Positions 22,765 through 30,647 of a stretch of 45,599 nucleotides of DNA are shown in pieces. Source of the stretch: a virus; IMG/VR virus record IMGVR_UViG_3300042557_000299, positions 1 through 45,599 of that record. One strand, written 5' to 3'. Numbering within the stretch: the stretch's first letter is position 1; every line of letters begins with the position of its first letter. The notes below the pieces were generated by a model. That model did no database searches. It worked only from the letters and a program-made list of their open reading frames with translations, and had not been told where the DNA came from. Position numbers and translations under genes: made by a program.

Positions 22765-24018
22765 ATGGAAGACACTAAGCCAACTAGTGATCAGACCCTT
22801 GATTCTACAACGGTAGGTCAAGTAGATGTAAATTTAGATGAGATCTTTGGAACTCCAGGAGCAGAAAGTATTATGCTACCTGAAACCAAAGAAGAAGAAA
22901 AAACAAAATCAGTATTCTCTAATGAGAACCTGGTAGATGTAACGTTCATTGACAAGCCTGCTTCTGGTGAAACAGTAGCAAGCAAAGAAGAAGCTAAGCA
23001 AGAAGTTGAAGAAACAATTGCAGAGTTAAACAACTTGATTTCTCAAGAAGAGGATGCGGGTAACAAAGGAAGACCAAAAGTAGATAAGTCTGGTCTTGCT
23101 GAGTTAGCAACTAAAATGATTGAAGAAGGTACATTAGTTCCTTTTGATGATGACAAACCATTAGAAGAATATACTACTAAAGACTTCCGTGAATTATTTG
23201 AAGCAAATTTTCAAGAGAGAGAAAACAAGATTAGAGAAAATACTCCAAAAGAGTTTTTCCAAGCTTTGCCTGAAGAACTTCAATATGCAGCTAAGTATGT
23301 AGCTGATGGTGGTCAGGATCTTAAGGGTCTATTCCGTACTCTAGCTCAAGTAGAAGAAATACGTGAGTTAGATCCTACAAATGAATATGATCAAGAAGAG
23401 ATTGCACGTCAGTATCTATATGCAACTAACTTTGGTACCTCAGAAGAAATTGAATCTGAGATTGATGATTGGAGAGATATAGGTAAACTAGAGCAAAAGG
23501 CAAATCAATTTAAGCCTAAGCTTGATAGAATGCAAGAAGAAATTGTTGCTAGACAATTGGCTGAACAAGAAGCTAGAAAAGAGCAACAGGAAAAAGCTGC
23601 AAAGGTGTATATGGATAACGTATATAACACACTTGTTAGTGGAGAACTTGGAGGAGTAAAACTAGATAAGAAAGTTCAAGGACTTCTTTACTCTGGTTTA
23701 GTTAATCCTAATTACCCATCTATCTCAGGAAAACCTACAAACTTACTTGGACACTTATTAGAGAAGTATCAGTTTGTAGAACCTAGACATGATTTAATTG
23801 CTGAAGCACTTTGGTTACTTGCAGATCCGGATGGATACAAGAACAAGATTAAAGATCAAGGTGGAAAACAAGCTACAGAAAAAGTAGTAAGACAATTGAA
23901 GACTGAAGAGCAAAGAAAGATTACTTCATCAACTCAAGAAGAAGATGAAGATAGACCAAGAAAAGCTTCTCAAAAAACAATACCTAGAAATCAAGGAAAT
24001 ATATTTAGACGATTTTAA
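22765..24018 (+). CDS. Scaffolding-type protein
   Basis: 417 aa, highly acidic and mostly helical. The first 100 residues are disordered (EDTKPTSDQTLDSTTVGQVD, then E/K-rich). The middle has FFQALPEELQYAAKYVADGG, and residues 245-285 form a coiled coil (QEEIVARQLAEQEARKEQQE). The C-terminus is basic (RPRKASQKTIPR, ending IFRRF), the usual capsid-binding end of a scaffold. It lies between portal and capsid genes, where the scaffold belongs. No protease signature was found in it. Confidence 0.7.
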   Translation: MEDTKPTSDQTLDSTTVGQVDVNLDEIFGTPGAESIMLPETKEEEKTKSVFSNENLVDVTFIDKPASGETVASKEEAKQEVEETIAELNNLISQEEDAGNKGRPKVDKSGLAELATKMIEEGTLVPFDDDKPLEEYTTKDFRELFEANFQERENKIRENTPKEFFQALPEELQYAAKYVADGGQDLKGLFRTLAQVEEIRELDPTNEYDQEEIARQYLYATNFGTSEEIESEIDDWRDIGKLEQKANQFKPKLDRMQEEIVARQLAEQEARKEQQEKAAKVYMDNVYNTLVSGELGGVKLDKKVQGLLYSGLVNPNYPSISGKPTNLLGHLLEKYQFVEPRHDLIAEALWLLADPDGYKNKIKDQGGKQATEKVVRQLKTEEQRKITSSTQEEDEDRPRKASQKTIPRNQGNIFRRF

Positions 24019-24022
24019 TTAT

Positions 24023-24048
24023 AAACAAACAAACAAAAACAAACAAAA
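24023..24048 (+). promoter_or_regulatory. A/C-rich unstructured leader before the capsid gene
   Basis: Repeats of AAAC/CAAA directly precede the capsid ATG and no Shine-Dalgarno is present. Bacteroidota mRNAs often depend on A-rich, unstructured leaders, so this probably boosts translation of a very abundant protein. Similar ACCAACAAAAA leaders precede 22765 and 25750. Confidence 0.5.
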
Positions 24049-25665
24049 ATGGCAACTCCAGTTTTAAACAATGGTATATTCCTGCGTGATACTGCGTACA
24101 ACGCTACATCACATGTGGATTCTTACCACCTTAGAAACATGTTGAAGGATGCAGAACCAATGGACCTTGGTCCGGTAGATCTATGGGCTATGGCTCAGAA
24201 GGTTGAAATGCCCCTTTATCAGATGTCCTCATTTGGAGGAAAGAATGTAATCATGGTTGACAATGCTCGTGGAGAGTACAAATGGCAGACTCCGGTTTCC
24301 ATTGACCTTCCATACATTGTTGAAGACATTGAGGATCCTAACACGTTCCTTGGTGTAGATGGTACTACATTCAAAATTAAACTTAACAAGCGTGAGTTTG
24401 GACATGGTGATATCATCACTTATGACAAATACAACGGTGTTGAGATGTACATCACAGATGAGGATATCCTTCCAATTGGAGATGGATTCATCTATACAGT
24501 ACAACTTGTGAACAATGATAACTACAAATATCTTGATCACAAATATTTGGCTAATGGTACTAAAGTGTTCCGTAAAGGTTCTGCTAGAGGTGAGTATGGA
24601 GAGCGTTTCTCTGACATCATCACTAATGCTGGATTCCGTGAGTTCTACAACTTTGTAGGAGGAGCAGAAGCACACGTACATTATTCTATTTCTTCCCGTG
24701 CTGATTTGATGATCAAAGGTGGAATGAATGCAGATGGTACAGTTCCTGTAACTGAGATCTGGCGTACATTTGACAAGAACATTGACCCTTCTGTAAACTC
24801 TTTGGAGGATATGGTTAAGGTTATGGGTAAAGACTCAGTTAAAAAAGCATTTGATAATGGAGATCTTTCACGTACATTCTTGACTAACATGGAAGCAGCT
24901 CACCTTTCTAAAGTTGCATCTGACATTGAGACTTACTTGATGTGGGGACAAGGAGGTAGAGTACGTCAAGATGGTCCAGATGATATCAGATTGTCTGTGG
25001 GTCTTTGGAAGCAGTTGGATAACTCATTCAAAAGAGTATACAACAAAAATAACTTTACACTTGATTTGTTCCGTGGAGAGATCTACAACTTCTTCAATGG
25101 TAAGGTTGAGTTCCAAGGTCCAGATCCAAAACGTTCTCTAGTAGTTCAAACTGGTATGGGTGGTATGCGTATGGTAAATGAAGCTATCAAGCGTGAGGCT
25201 ATCTCTTCAGGTTTGTTGATTCAGGCTGCTGATATCGGTGCAATCACTGGTAAAGGAATGGACTTGAACTTTGGATTTGCTTACACTTCTTATGTTATCC
25301 CATTCTTGGCTAACGTTAAGTTTGTGTTGAACCCAGCATTTGACAACGTTCATACAAATGATATTGAGAACCCAATCATTGATGGTTTCCCATTGTCTTC
25401 TTACTCATTCATTATCTTTGATATCACTGATAATACAAATGATAACATCTATCTATTGAAATTGTCTTGGGACAACCAATTGAAATGGTGGTATCAGAAT
25501 GGTACTATGGACTATATGGGCCGTACTCAAGGCTTCCAGTCTTCAGGACAATTCAATGGTTACCGTGTAATGATGTCTCAAACAATGCCAGCTATCTGGG
25601 TTAAAGACCCAACTAAAGTGTTGAAAATTGTTATGAGAAACCCAATCACAGGTGGATCATTCTAA
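24049..25665 (+). CDS. Major capsid protein
   Basis: 538 aa. It follows scaffold and portal, carries the richest leader of the module, and is followed by a strong terminator. The N-terminus reads NNGIFLRDTAYNATSHVDSY, and the middle GMGGMRMVNEAIKREAISSG and GLLIQAADIGAITGKGMDLN, matching my recollection of crAss-like HK97-fold capsid proteins (usually 480-540 aa). Codon use is clearly shifted toward CGT, AAC, TTC and TTG relative to its AGA-rich neighbours, as expected for the most abundant virion protein. No cleavage site for a prohead protease was identified. Confidence 0.85.
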   Translation: MATPVLNNGIFLRDTAYNATSHVDSYHLRNMLKDAEPMDLGPVDLWAMAQKVEMPLYQMSSFGGKNVIMVDNARGEYKWQTPVSIDLPYIVEDIEDPNTFLGVDGTTFKIKLNKREFGHGDIITYDKYNGVEMYITDEDILPIGDGFIYTVQLVNNDNYKYLDHKYLANGTKVFRKGSARGEYGERFSDIITNAGFREFYNFVGGAEAHVHYSISSRADLMIKGGMNADGTVPVTEIWRTFDKNIDPSVNSLEDMVKVMGKDSVKKAFDNGDLSRTFLTNMEAAHLSKVASDIETYLMWGQGGRVRQDGPDDIRLSVGLWKQLDNSFKRVYNKNNFTLDLFRGEIYNFFNGKVEFQGPDPKRSLVVQTGMGGMRMVNEAIKREAISSGLLIQAADIGAITGKGMDLNFGFAYTSYVIPFLANVKFVLNPAFDNVHTNDIENPIIDGFPLSSYSFIIFDITDNTNDNIYLLKLSWDNQLKWWYQNGTMDYMGRTQGFQSSGQFNGYRVMMSQTMPAIWVKDPTKVLKIVMRNPITGGSF

Positions 25666-25685
25666 TATATACACCATGTAGAAAC

Positions 25686-25714
25686 AGGGAGGGGTTCACG
25701 CTCCTCCCTTTTTT
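25686..25714 (+). terminator. Strong intrinsic terminator after the capsid gene
   Basis: GGGAGGGG (25687-25694) pairs with CTCCTCCC (25701-25708), loop TTCACG, followed by T6. It limits read-through from the capsid message. Confidence 0.9.
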
Positions 25715-25749
25715 ACTATATTTAACCAACAATTAAAAACCAACAAAAA

Positions 25750-26769
25750 ATGGAAAAAACAAATTTTACAATGGTAGAGACACGGGTGTCTAATAAAGTG
25801 TCCCCGGTTTCAGTCAAACCTTATTTTGACAATTCAGTATCAAACATGGGACTTGAAGATTATGGTCTATCTTTATTTGACGGTGTGACTCACACTGAGC
25901 AACTGGCTTGTCTAGAAAAAAACGGAGTAGTTCAGTACTTAACAGGACTAAATGAATTTGCTCCAGATATTAAATTAATGCAACCTGATGACAGGGAAGC
26001 AAAGATTAAAGAAATTAGAACTGCAGTAGCTGAGCTTGAAAAAGAACTAGCAGCAAATGTTCTTGATATTAATAGCTCAACTTTCTGGAATGAAGTTAAG
26101 TTATTACGTCCTGATAACTCAGAGTTCTGGAATAAGATTTCTATGTCATGTGGCAATGAGCCAGTATTCTTAGATCCTAAAGACCCTTTTGATAGAATTA
26201 AACTCTATGCTATTGAAGCAGGAGGTTTTTCTATTATAGCACGTAGCTATGATGAGGCTAGATCAAAAGCAGTACCACCTAAATTCTATTTGGATAAACA
26301 ACAAGAAACTGCTGGTGCTAGAACTGAATACAAGAAAATGCGTAACAAAGCTCTTGCTGAGTTGCAAAAATTATTTGATAAAAACAGCACTAAGTTGTTC
26401 TACATTGCTAAGGCAGTGGATACAGCAAGTGTACAGTATAAGAAACATACTCCTAATGATGTGATCTATGACAATATGGATAGACATATCAATGGTGAAG
26501 GTACGGAAGGTAACAAAGAAAGAGCAGCTCAAGGCTTCCTTGATGCAGCAGCTTTAGACATGGAAACATTAAAAATTAAAGCAATTGTGAAAGATTCCGT
26601 ATTTTTTAAGTATATTATAAGTAAGGCAGATGGATATATCTACCATGCTAAGTCAAACACTATGCTTGGAAGAAACCCATCTGACGTTGTTGAGTTCTTG
26701 AAAAACCCTCTAAATGAGGATGTTCTGAAGGATCTTAATAACAATGTTGAAAGGTTATGGAATTCTTAA
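25750..26769 (+). CDS. Capsid-associated structural protein
   Basis: 339 aa, directly after the capsid gene. A TATATTTA box (25718-25725) and an ACCAACAAAAA leader come before it. The N-terminus reads RVSNKVSPVSVKPYFDNSVS. The middle is helical (AKIKEIRTAVAELEKELAAN), and the C-terminus holds VFFKYIISKADGYIYHAKSN. In crAss-like phages the gene after the capsid codes for a conserved structural protein of similar size. A capsid-vertex or auxiliary role is inferred from this synteny. Confidence 0.6.
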   Translation: MEKTNFTMVETRVSNKVSPVSVKPYFDNSVSNMGLEDYGLSLFDGVTHTEQLACLEKNGVVQYLTGLNEFAPDIKLMQPDDREAKIKEIRTAVAELEKELAANVLDINSSTFWNEVKLLRPDNSEFWNKISMSCGNEPVFLDPKDPFDRIKLYAIEAGGFSIIARSYDEARSKAVPPKFYLDKQQETAGARTEYKKMRNKALAELQKLFDKNSTKLFYIAKAVDTASVQYKKHTPNDVIYDNMDRHINGEGTEGNKERAAQGFLDAAALDMETLKIKAIVKDSVFFKYIISKADGYIYHAKSNTMLGRNPSDVVEFLKNPLNEDVLKDLNNNVERLWNS

Positions 26770-26779
26770 TTTGTATATA

Positions 26780-26983
26780 ATGAAAACTACAGTAAAAAAA
26801 AGCAGCTCAAAAGTAGGTGGAGTTAAGGTAGGTCTTAACGGTAATCTTCCTGTACAGAAAGTACCAAGTACTAAAGGTGTTATGCCAGGACTTAATGGTA
26901 AAGTATCTGTACAAACTAACCCTGGTGGATGGGCAGGTGGTAAAGGTAATACAGCTCCTAAAACAGCTGAACCTTCTAAATAA
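26780..26983 (+). CDS. Small basic Gly/Lys-rich protein
   Basis: 67 aa from ATG 26780; a longer reading would overlap the previous gene. Two short internal repeats, VGLNGNLPVQ and PGLNGKVSVQ, flank a PSTKGVM linker. The rest is Lys/Ser/Gly-rich (KKSSSKVGGVK, GGWAGGKGN) and probably disordered. It is first of the run of basic proteins through 30166 and may be packaged with DNA or coat the capsid interior. No family is recognised. Confidence 0.55.
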   Translation: MKTTVKKSSSKVGGVKVGLNGNLPVQKVPSTKGVMPGLNGKVSVQTNPGGWAGGKGNTAPKTAEPSK

Positions 26984-26988
26984 TTGTC

Positions 26989-27327
26989 ATGCCAAAAGAT
27001 GCTTGCTATAGTAAAGTAAAAGCGCAGTACGCTGTGTTCCCTTCAGCTAGGGCTTCTCAAGCTATTGCCAAATGCCGTAAAGGTAAAGGGCAAGTAAGAA
27101 AGACTGAGAAGGGTACTGAGCTTAAAAGATGGCAAGCAGAGAAATGGCAAGATACTAAATCTGGAAAACCTTGTGGAGCCGGTGGTAAAAATGAATACTG
27201 CCGGCCCACTAAAAGGGTTTCTAGTAAGACACCTAAAACAAAGTATCAATTGACACCTTCTAAACTAGCTGCTAAAAAAGCTGAAAAGTCTAGAGTAGGT
27301 ATGGGTAGAAGAGTAAGTAAAGCATAA
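26989..27327 (+). CDS. DUF5872-like basic protein
   Basis: 112 aa. It starts PKDACYSKVKAQYAVFPSAR (the PKDACYxKVKxxYxVFPSAxASxAIAKCRK pattern) and continues with ERW-like LKRWQAEKWQDTKSGKPCG and CRPTKRVSSKTPKT. These are the hallmarks of DUF5872 proteins, found in phages and in large DNA viruses, with no known function. Cysteines at CYS, AKC, PCG and YCRP could form a metal site. The strong positive charge and the place in the head region suggest DNA binding inside the virion. Confidence 0.75.
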   Translation: MPKDACYSKVKAQYAVFPSARASQAIAKCRKGKGQVRKTEKGTELKRWQAEKWQDTKSGKPCGAGGKNEYCRPTKRVSSKTPKTKYQLTPSKLAAKKAEKSRVGMGRRVSKA

Positions 27328-27330
27328 GTC

Positions 27331-27906
27331 ATGGCAATTAAGAAAGTAACAGCTAAAAAATCTTTAGTAAAAGCTCAAGCAGGAAAAATAGTTAAAGACA
27401 CAACTTTAAATAAAGTTGATAATAAGAGAATGAAATCTGATCTTGATAAAATGAGAGAGATGGATTTGATTCCTCCAGCATATAGAGAAGAATATCTTAA
27501 ATTAAAAAATGGTCCTAAGCCAGCTAAAAAAGAATTAGAAAAAGCTAAGAAAGGTGGAACTGTTCCTAAAGCTCAGAGTGGACTTAGTATTGGACAAGGT
27601 CCTAATAACACTGCTGCTAAAAGTAACATAGGTCCTAAGATAGCTGCAGCTATAGGATCAGCTACTACTGCTGCCGGAGTTGCAGTAAATAAACTTAAGA
27701 AAAAAAGACAAGCTAAATTAGAAAAACTTAAAAATGAACAAACTCCTGAAAAGAAGAAAGGTGGATCTACAGGAGATAAGAAATGGATTCAAAAAGCTAT
27801 AAATCCAAAGCATAAAGGATTTTGTACTCCAATGACTAAACCTACTTGTACACCTAAGAGAAAAGCATTAGCTAAAACTCTTAAGGCAATGGCAAAAAAG
27901 AAATAG
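27331..27906 (+). CDS. Basic protein with KAQxG and KGG motifs
   Basis: 191 aa, about a quarter Lys. It contains VKAQAGK near residue 14, KKGGTVPKAQSG near residue 72, and KKKGGSTGDKKWIQKAI followed by NPKHKGFCTPMTKPTCTPKR at the C-terminus. The last part is a recognised end of basic proteins in Bacteroidota phages. A short Ala-rich stretch (IAAAIGSATTAAGVAVNKL, about residues 108-126) could be a helix that enters membranes. It may be packaged and ejected with DNA. Confidence 0.6.
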   Translation: MAIKKVTAKKSLVKAQAGKIVKDTTLNKVDNKRMKSDLDKMREMDLIPPAYREEYLKLKNGPKPAKKELEKAKKGGTVPKAQSGLSIGQGPNNTAAKSNIGPKIAAAIGSATTAAGVAVNKLKKKRQAKLEKLKNEQTPEKKKGGSTGDKKWIQKAINPKHKGFCTPMTKPTCTPKRKALAKTLKAMAKKK

Positions 27907-27908
27907 TT

Positions 27909-28682
27909 ATGAAAGCACCTAAGAAAGTTAAAGTTACTGCCGGTGGTGAAAAACACGTAGTCTATAAAAAGACAACAAAAAAAGGTGAAGGAAAGGTTGG
28001 TAATATAATGGTTAACCATCCTACCAAAGATAAAGGTCAGTGGGATACAATAGATCTTACTGCAAAGGGTAAAGCAAAAACTGTAGCTCAGGGTGTAGCA
28101 GCAACTAAGAAGTGGCATAAAGACAATCCTGATTATGAGTATAAAGGCAAAGGAATGGCAAAGAGTAGAGCACAACAAGCAGCAATAGCTATCTCAATGA
28201 AGAAAGCTGGTAAGAAACCTAAGAGTTTACCAAAAGCTCAAACAGGAGCTGCAAAAAAAAATATTAAATATGCGCCTTTAACATCTATGCCAAATCCAAA
28301 CTGGAAATATGATATGGATAAAAAATTTAGTTCTCAACCAGATACCGTTAAACTTAAAACTGATAAACCACTTAAATTTGACAAACAGGGAAATATTCAA
28401 TATAAAAAAGGTGGTTCTACTCCTGCATGGACACGTAAGGAAGGTAAAAATCCAGAGGGAGGTCTTAATGCTAAAGGAGTAGCTAGCTATAGAGCAGCAA
28501 ATCCAGGAAGTAAGTTACAGACTGCTGTTACTACTAAACCTTCTAAGCTTAAAGCTGGAAGTAAAGATGCTAAGAGACGTAAGAGTTTCTGCGCTAGGAT
28601 GTCTGGAATGCCAGGTCCTATGAAAGATGAAAAAGGAAGACCAACAAGAAAGGCTCTTTCTTTAAGAAAGTGGAATTGTTAA
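27909..28682 (+). CDS. Basic protein with a DUF6321-like C-terminal domain
   Basis: 257 aa. The C-terminal 90 residues carry WTRKEGKNPEGGLNAKGVAS, then SKDAKRRKSFCARMSGMPGP and GRPTRKALSLRKWNC, the (K)SPxGGLNxKGRxxY...AKRRKSFCARMxGMxGPMKD...KALxLRKWxC signature of DUF6321 proteins from phages and large DNA viruses. The N-terminal half is basic and has SLPKAQTG and KKGGSTP. A nucleic-acid-binding, capsid-internal role is inferred. Confidence 0.7.
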   Translation: MKAPKKVKVTAGGEKHVVYKKTTKKGEGKVGNIMVNHPTKDKGQWDTIDLTAKGKAKTVAQGVAATKKWHKDNPDYEYKGKGMAKSRAQQAAIAISMKKAGKKPKSLPKAQTGAAKKNIKYAPLTSMPNPNWKYDMDKKFSSQPDTVKLKTDKPLKFDKQGNIQYKKGGSTPAWTRKEGKNPEGGLNAKGVASYRAANPGSKLQTAVTTKPSKLKAGSKDAKRRKSFCARMSGMPGPMKDEKGRPTRKALSLRKWNC

Positions 28683-28700
28683 TTTAATTATATATAAGTC

Positions 28701-29471
28701 ATGGCAAAAATGGGATGTGCTAAGTGTGGCAAAATGATGAAAAAAGGTGGTGTTAAGAAAATGGCTGCCGGAGGTTCAACTACTAACAAGTTGAATAATG
28801 CTAAAGGATTTGCTCCTGCTCAAAAAGGTGGAGACAATGGTAAGAAAATGATATACGGTGTTCCTAATGCCGGTATGACTGGACCTAATAGAAACTCACA
28901 AACTGAGACTATGAAGAAAGGTGGAGCTAAGAAGACTACAGCTAAGAAACCACTTATGAAAAAAGGTGGTGCAATGAAACCTTTGCGTAAAGCTCAAGAC
29001 GGAGATAATTTTCAAGGACCAGTTACTCAAGAAGCCACAAATAAAATAAATAAAGACTATACACGTGCTGTTGGTGTTGGTCCTAGAGTATATGATCAAA
29101 CAGTAAAAGATGCTGATGATTGGAAGAATGTAAGAGAAAACTATGACAGAATACCTAAAGAAGTATTTGATGAATACAAAAAAGGTGGTTCAGTTAAAAA
29201 AACAACTAAGAAATATGCTAAAGGTGGTTCTACATTTGGAATGCTTTCAGTTAAAGCTGGAGTAGACAATAATCCTAAACCAACTGCAGCAGATAGAATT
29301 GCTGGAGCTAAAATGAGTTCTCCTAAGAAAGCTAAGTTTGGGGCATCTGTATCTGTACAGCGTTCTCCTAAAGCTGGTAAGATTAGATCTGCTTCTGCTC
29401 AAGGATATTCTGCAGTAGGTAAGAGAGAGCCAGGAAGAATTATCAAGAAAACAATTGGTAAAAAGAAATAG
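28701..29471 (+). CDS. Basic KGG-repeat protein with a zinc-knuckle start
   Basis: 256 aa. It begins AKMGCAKCGKMMKKGGVKKM, with a CxxC pair, and carries at least seven K(K)GG-type copies (KKGGVKK, QKGGDNG, KKGGAKK, KKGGAMK, KKGGSVK, AKGGSTF and AAGGST) plus RKAQDG. Lys/Gly/Ser/Thr-rich and probably disordered. It is flanked by two proteins with the same motifs. Likely a highly charged virion or ejection protein; no enzymatic features were seen. Confidence 0.6.
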   Translation: MAKMGCAKCGKMMKKGGVKKMAAGGSTTNKLNNAKGFAPAQKGGDNGKKMIYGVPNAGMTGPNRNSQTETMKKGGAKKTTAKKPLMKKGGAMKPLRKAQDGDNFQGPVTQEATNKINKDYTRAVGVGPRVYDQTVKDADDWKNVRENYDRIPKEVFDEYKKGGSVKKTTKKYAKGGSTFGMLSVKAGVDNNPKPTAADRIAGAKMSSPKKAKFGASVSVQRSPKAGKIRSASAQGYSAVGKREPGRIIKKTIGKKK

Positions 29472-29473
29472 TC

Positions 29474-30166
29474 ATGGCTAAGAATGATTTACCTAAAGCA
29501 CAAGCTGGTGCGGCCTTTAAAGCATTGCGTAAAGGCTTTAAAACTATTGGTACTGTTTATAAAGAAGAAAAAGCTATTGCACAAGCTGAAAAAATTGCTA
29601 AGCGAGAGAAAGCTGCGGCAGAAGCTAAAAAACTTCAACGTATAGAAAAAGCAAAAGCTACACGTGAGGCTAATAAAGCTGCTAGAATTAAAGCTGCTGA
29701 AGAGGCTGCGGCAAAACCAAAGAGAGGTAGAAAGCCAAAAGCTACTCCAGCTCCTGAAACTCCTACTACAAAAAAACGTGGTAGGAAACCAAAAGTCATT
29801 ACTGGTGAAAACCAAGGTTTTTCAAGTTCAGATAAAAAAGGTTTAGGTTGGTATTATGGCACTATTGGTGCTGGTACAGCAGCAACAATTCTTGCAAGCA
29901 AAGCTAAAAAAGCTAAATCTAAAAGTGCAACACCAACTGAAACAACAACTCCAACTGAAAGTACATCTCAACCAAAGGGTGTAGTTGGTAAAGTATTAAA
30001 GTCTGCAGGTAAATATAAATTTGCAAAAGGTGGATCTATGGCTTCTAAACCAGGTGCAGCTAAATATTCTAAGATGACTACTAAACAAACTAAGTCAGCA
30101 GCATCAGCAGTAAAAAGCACAGGTACTAGAAAACCAATGATGCGTCCATCTATTAAAAAAAGATAA
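29474..30166 (+). CDS. Basic H1-like protein with AT-hook-like KRGRKPK motifs
   Basis: 230 aa. The N-terminal half is a charged helix (EKAIAQAEKIAKREKAAAEA). Two copies of KRGRKPK (near residues 78 and 98) are AT-hook-like and should bind the minor groove of AT-rich DNA. An Ala-rich LGWYYGTIGAGTAATILASK follows. Motifs shared with its neighbours are LPKAQAGAAFK at the N-terminus and KFAKGGSMASK near the end. It ends 3 bases before the 20-codon remnant at 30170. DNA compaction in the head is the most likely job. Confidence 0.65.
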   Translation: MAKNDLPKAQAGAAFKALRKGFKTIGTVYKEEKAIAQAEKIAKREKAAAEAKKLQRIEKAKATREANKAARIKAAEEAAAKPKRGRKPKATPAPETPTTKKRGRKPKVITGENQGFSSSDKKGLGWYYGTIGAGTAATILASKAKKAKSKSATPTETTTPTESTSQPKGVVGKVLKSAGKYKFAKGGSMASKPGAAKYSKMTTKQTKSAASAVKSTGTRKPMMRPSIKKR

Positions 30167-30169
30167 CAC

Positions 30170-30232
30170 ATGCAGAATAGTGTACTGTCCATAAAGATTA
30201 AACAACGCCTGAACAAATTAGATAAAAAGTAA
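30170..30232 (+). pseudogene. Remnant start of the head-tail gene, 20 codons
   Basis: An ORF of 20 codons reads MQNSVLSIKIKQRLNKLDKK then stops. It matches the first 18 residues of the intact gene at 30641 (MLNSVIAIKIKQRVNKLD). The positions with the same residue are often coded differently in the two copies (AGT/TCT, AAG/AAA, CAA/CAG, CGC/CGT, AAC/AAT, TTA/CTT). It is therefore the severed original start of that gene, left behind when the endonuclease gene entered. Confidence 0.75.
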
Positions 30233-30233
30233 A

Positions 30234-30647
30234 ATGGGAAGAGATCTTGAACATAAGAAAAAATATCAGAAAGAGTACTATCTAAAAAATAAAGATAGGC
30301 TGCTTAAGTATAGAAAAAATTTTTATGAAGAAAATAAAGAACTTGCAATTCAAAGATCTAAAACCTGGGCAGAAAATAATAAAAGACAAAGAAAACATAA
30401 TGTATTAAAATCAACATATAATATTACTATTGATGATTTTGAAAAAATGTTAGCAGATCAAGATTATAAATGTTATTGTTGTTCAGTAGAGCATAGTGAA
30501 TTAAAAAATGGACTATATGTCGATCACTGTCATAACACAAACAAAGTTAGGGGACTTTTATGTTCAACTTGCAATTTAGCAATTGGTTATGCAAAAGATA
30601 GTATTGATATATTAGAAAATATGATAAAATATTTACAAAGATGTTAA
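30234..30647 (+). CDS. Endonuclease VII-family (HNH-type) endonuclease
   Basis: 137 aa. Residues 80-83 are CYCC; 97-100 are DHCH; 110-114 are CSTCN. The pattern C-x2-C...VDHCHxTxxVRGLLCxxCNxAxG is that of the recombination endonuclease VII family, treble-clef zinc His-Me nucleases often mobile in phages. A basic N-terminal helix (EHKKKYQKEYYLKNKDRLLK) should bind DNA. It starts two bases after the remnant's stop and overlaps the intact gene's start (ATG 30641). AT-rich relative to its neighbours. It behaves as a homing enzyme rather than as the phage's general resolvase. Confidence 0.85.
   Translation: MGRDLEHKKKYQKEYYLKNKDRLLKYRKNFYEENKELAIQRSKTWAENNKRQRKHNVLKSTYNITIDDFEKMLADQDYKCYCCSVEHSELKNGLYVDHCHNTNKVRGLLCSTCNLAIGYAKDSIDILENMIKYLQRC

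Noticed and set aside
24229-24681. 150-aa antisense ORF inside the capsid gene
   Set aside because: It is a by-product of the regular codon use of the capsid gene.
30234-30647. Phage Holliday-junction resolvase (T4 gp49 role)
   Set aside because: The family matches, but the insertion geometry and severed neighbour point to a mobile homing enzyme.
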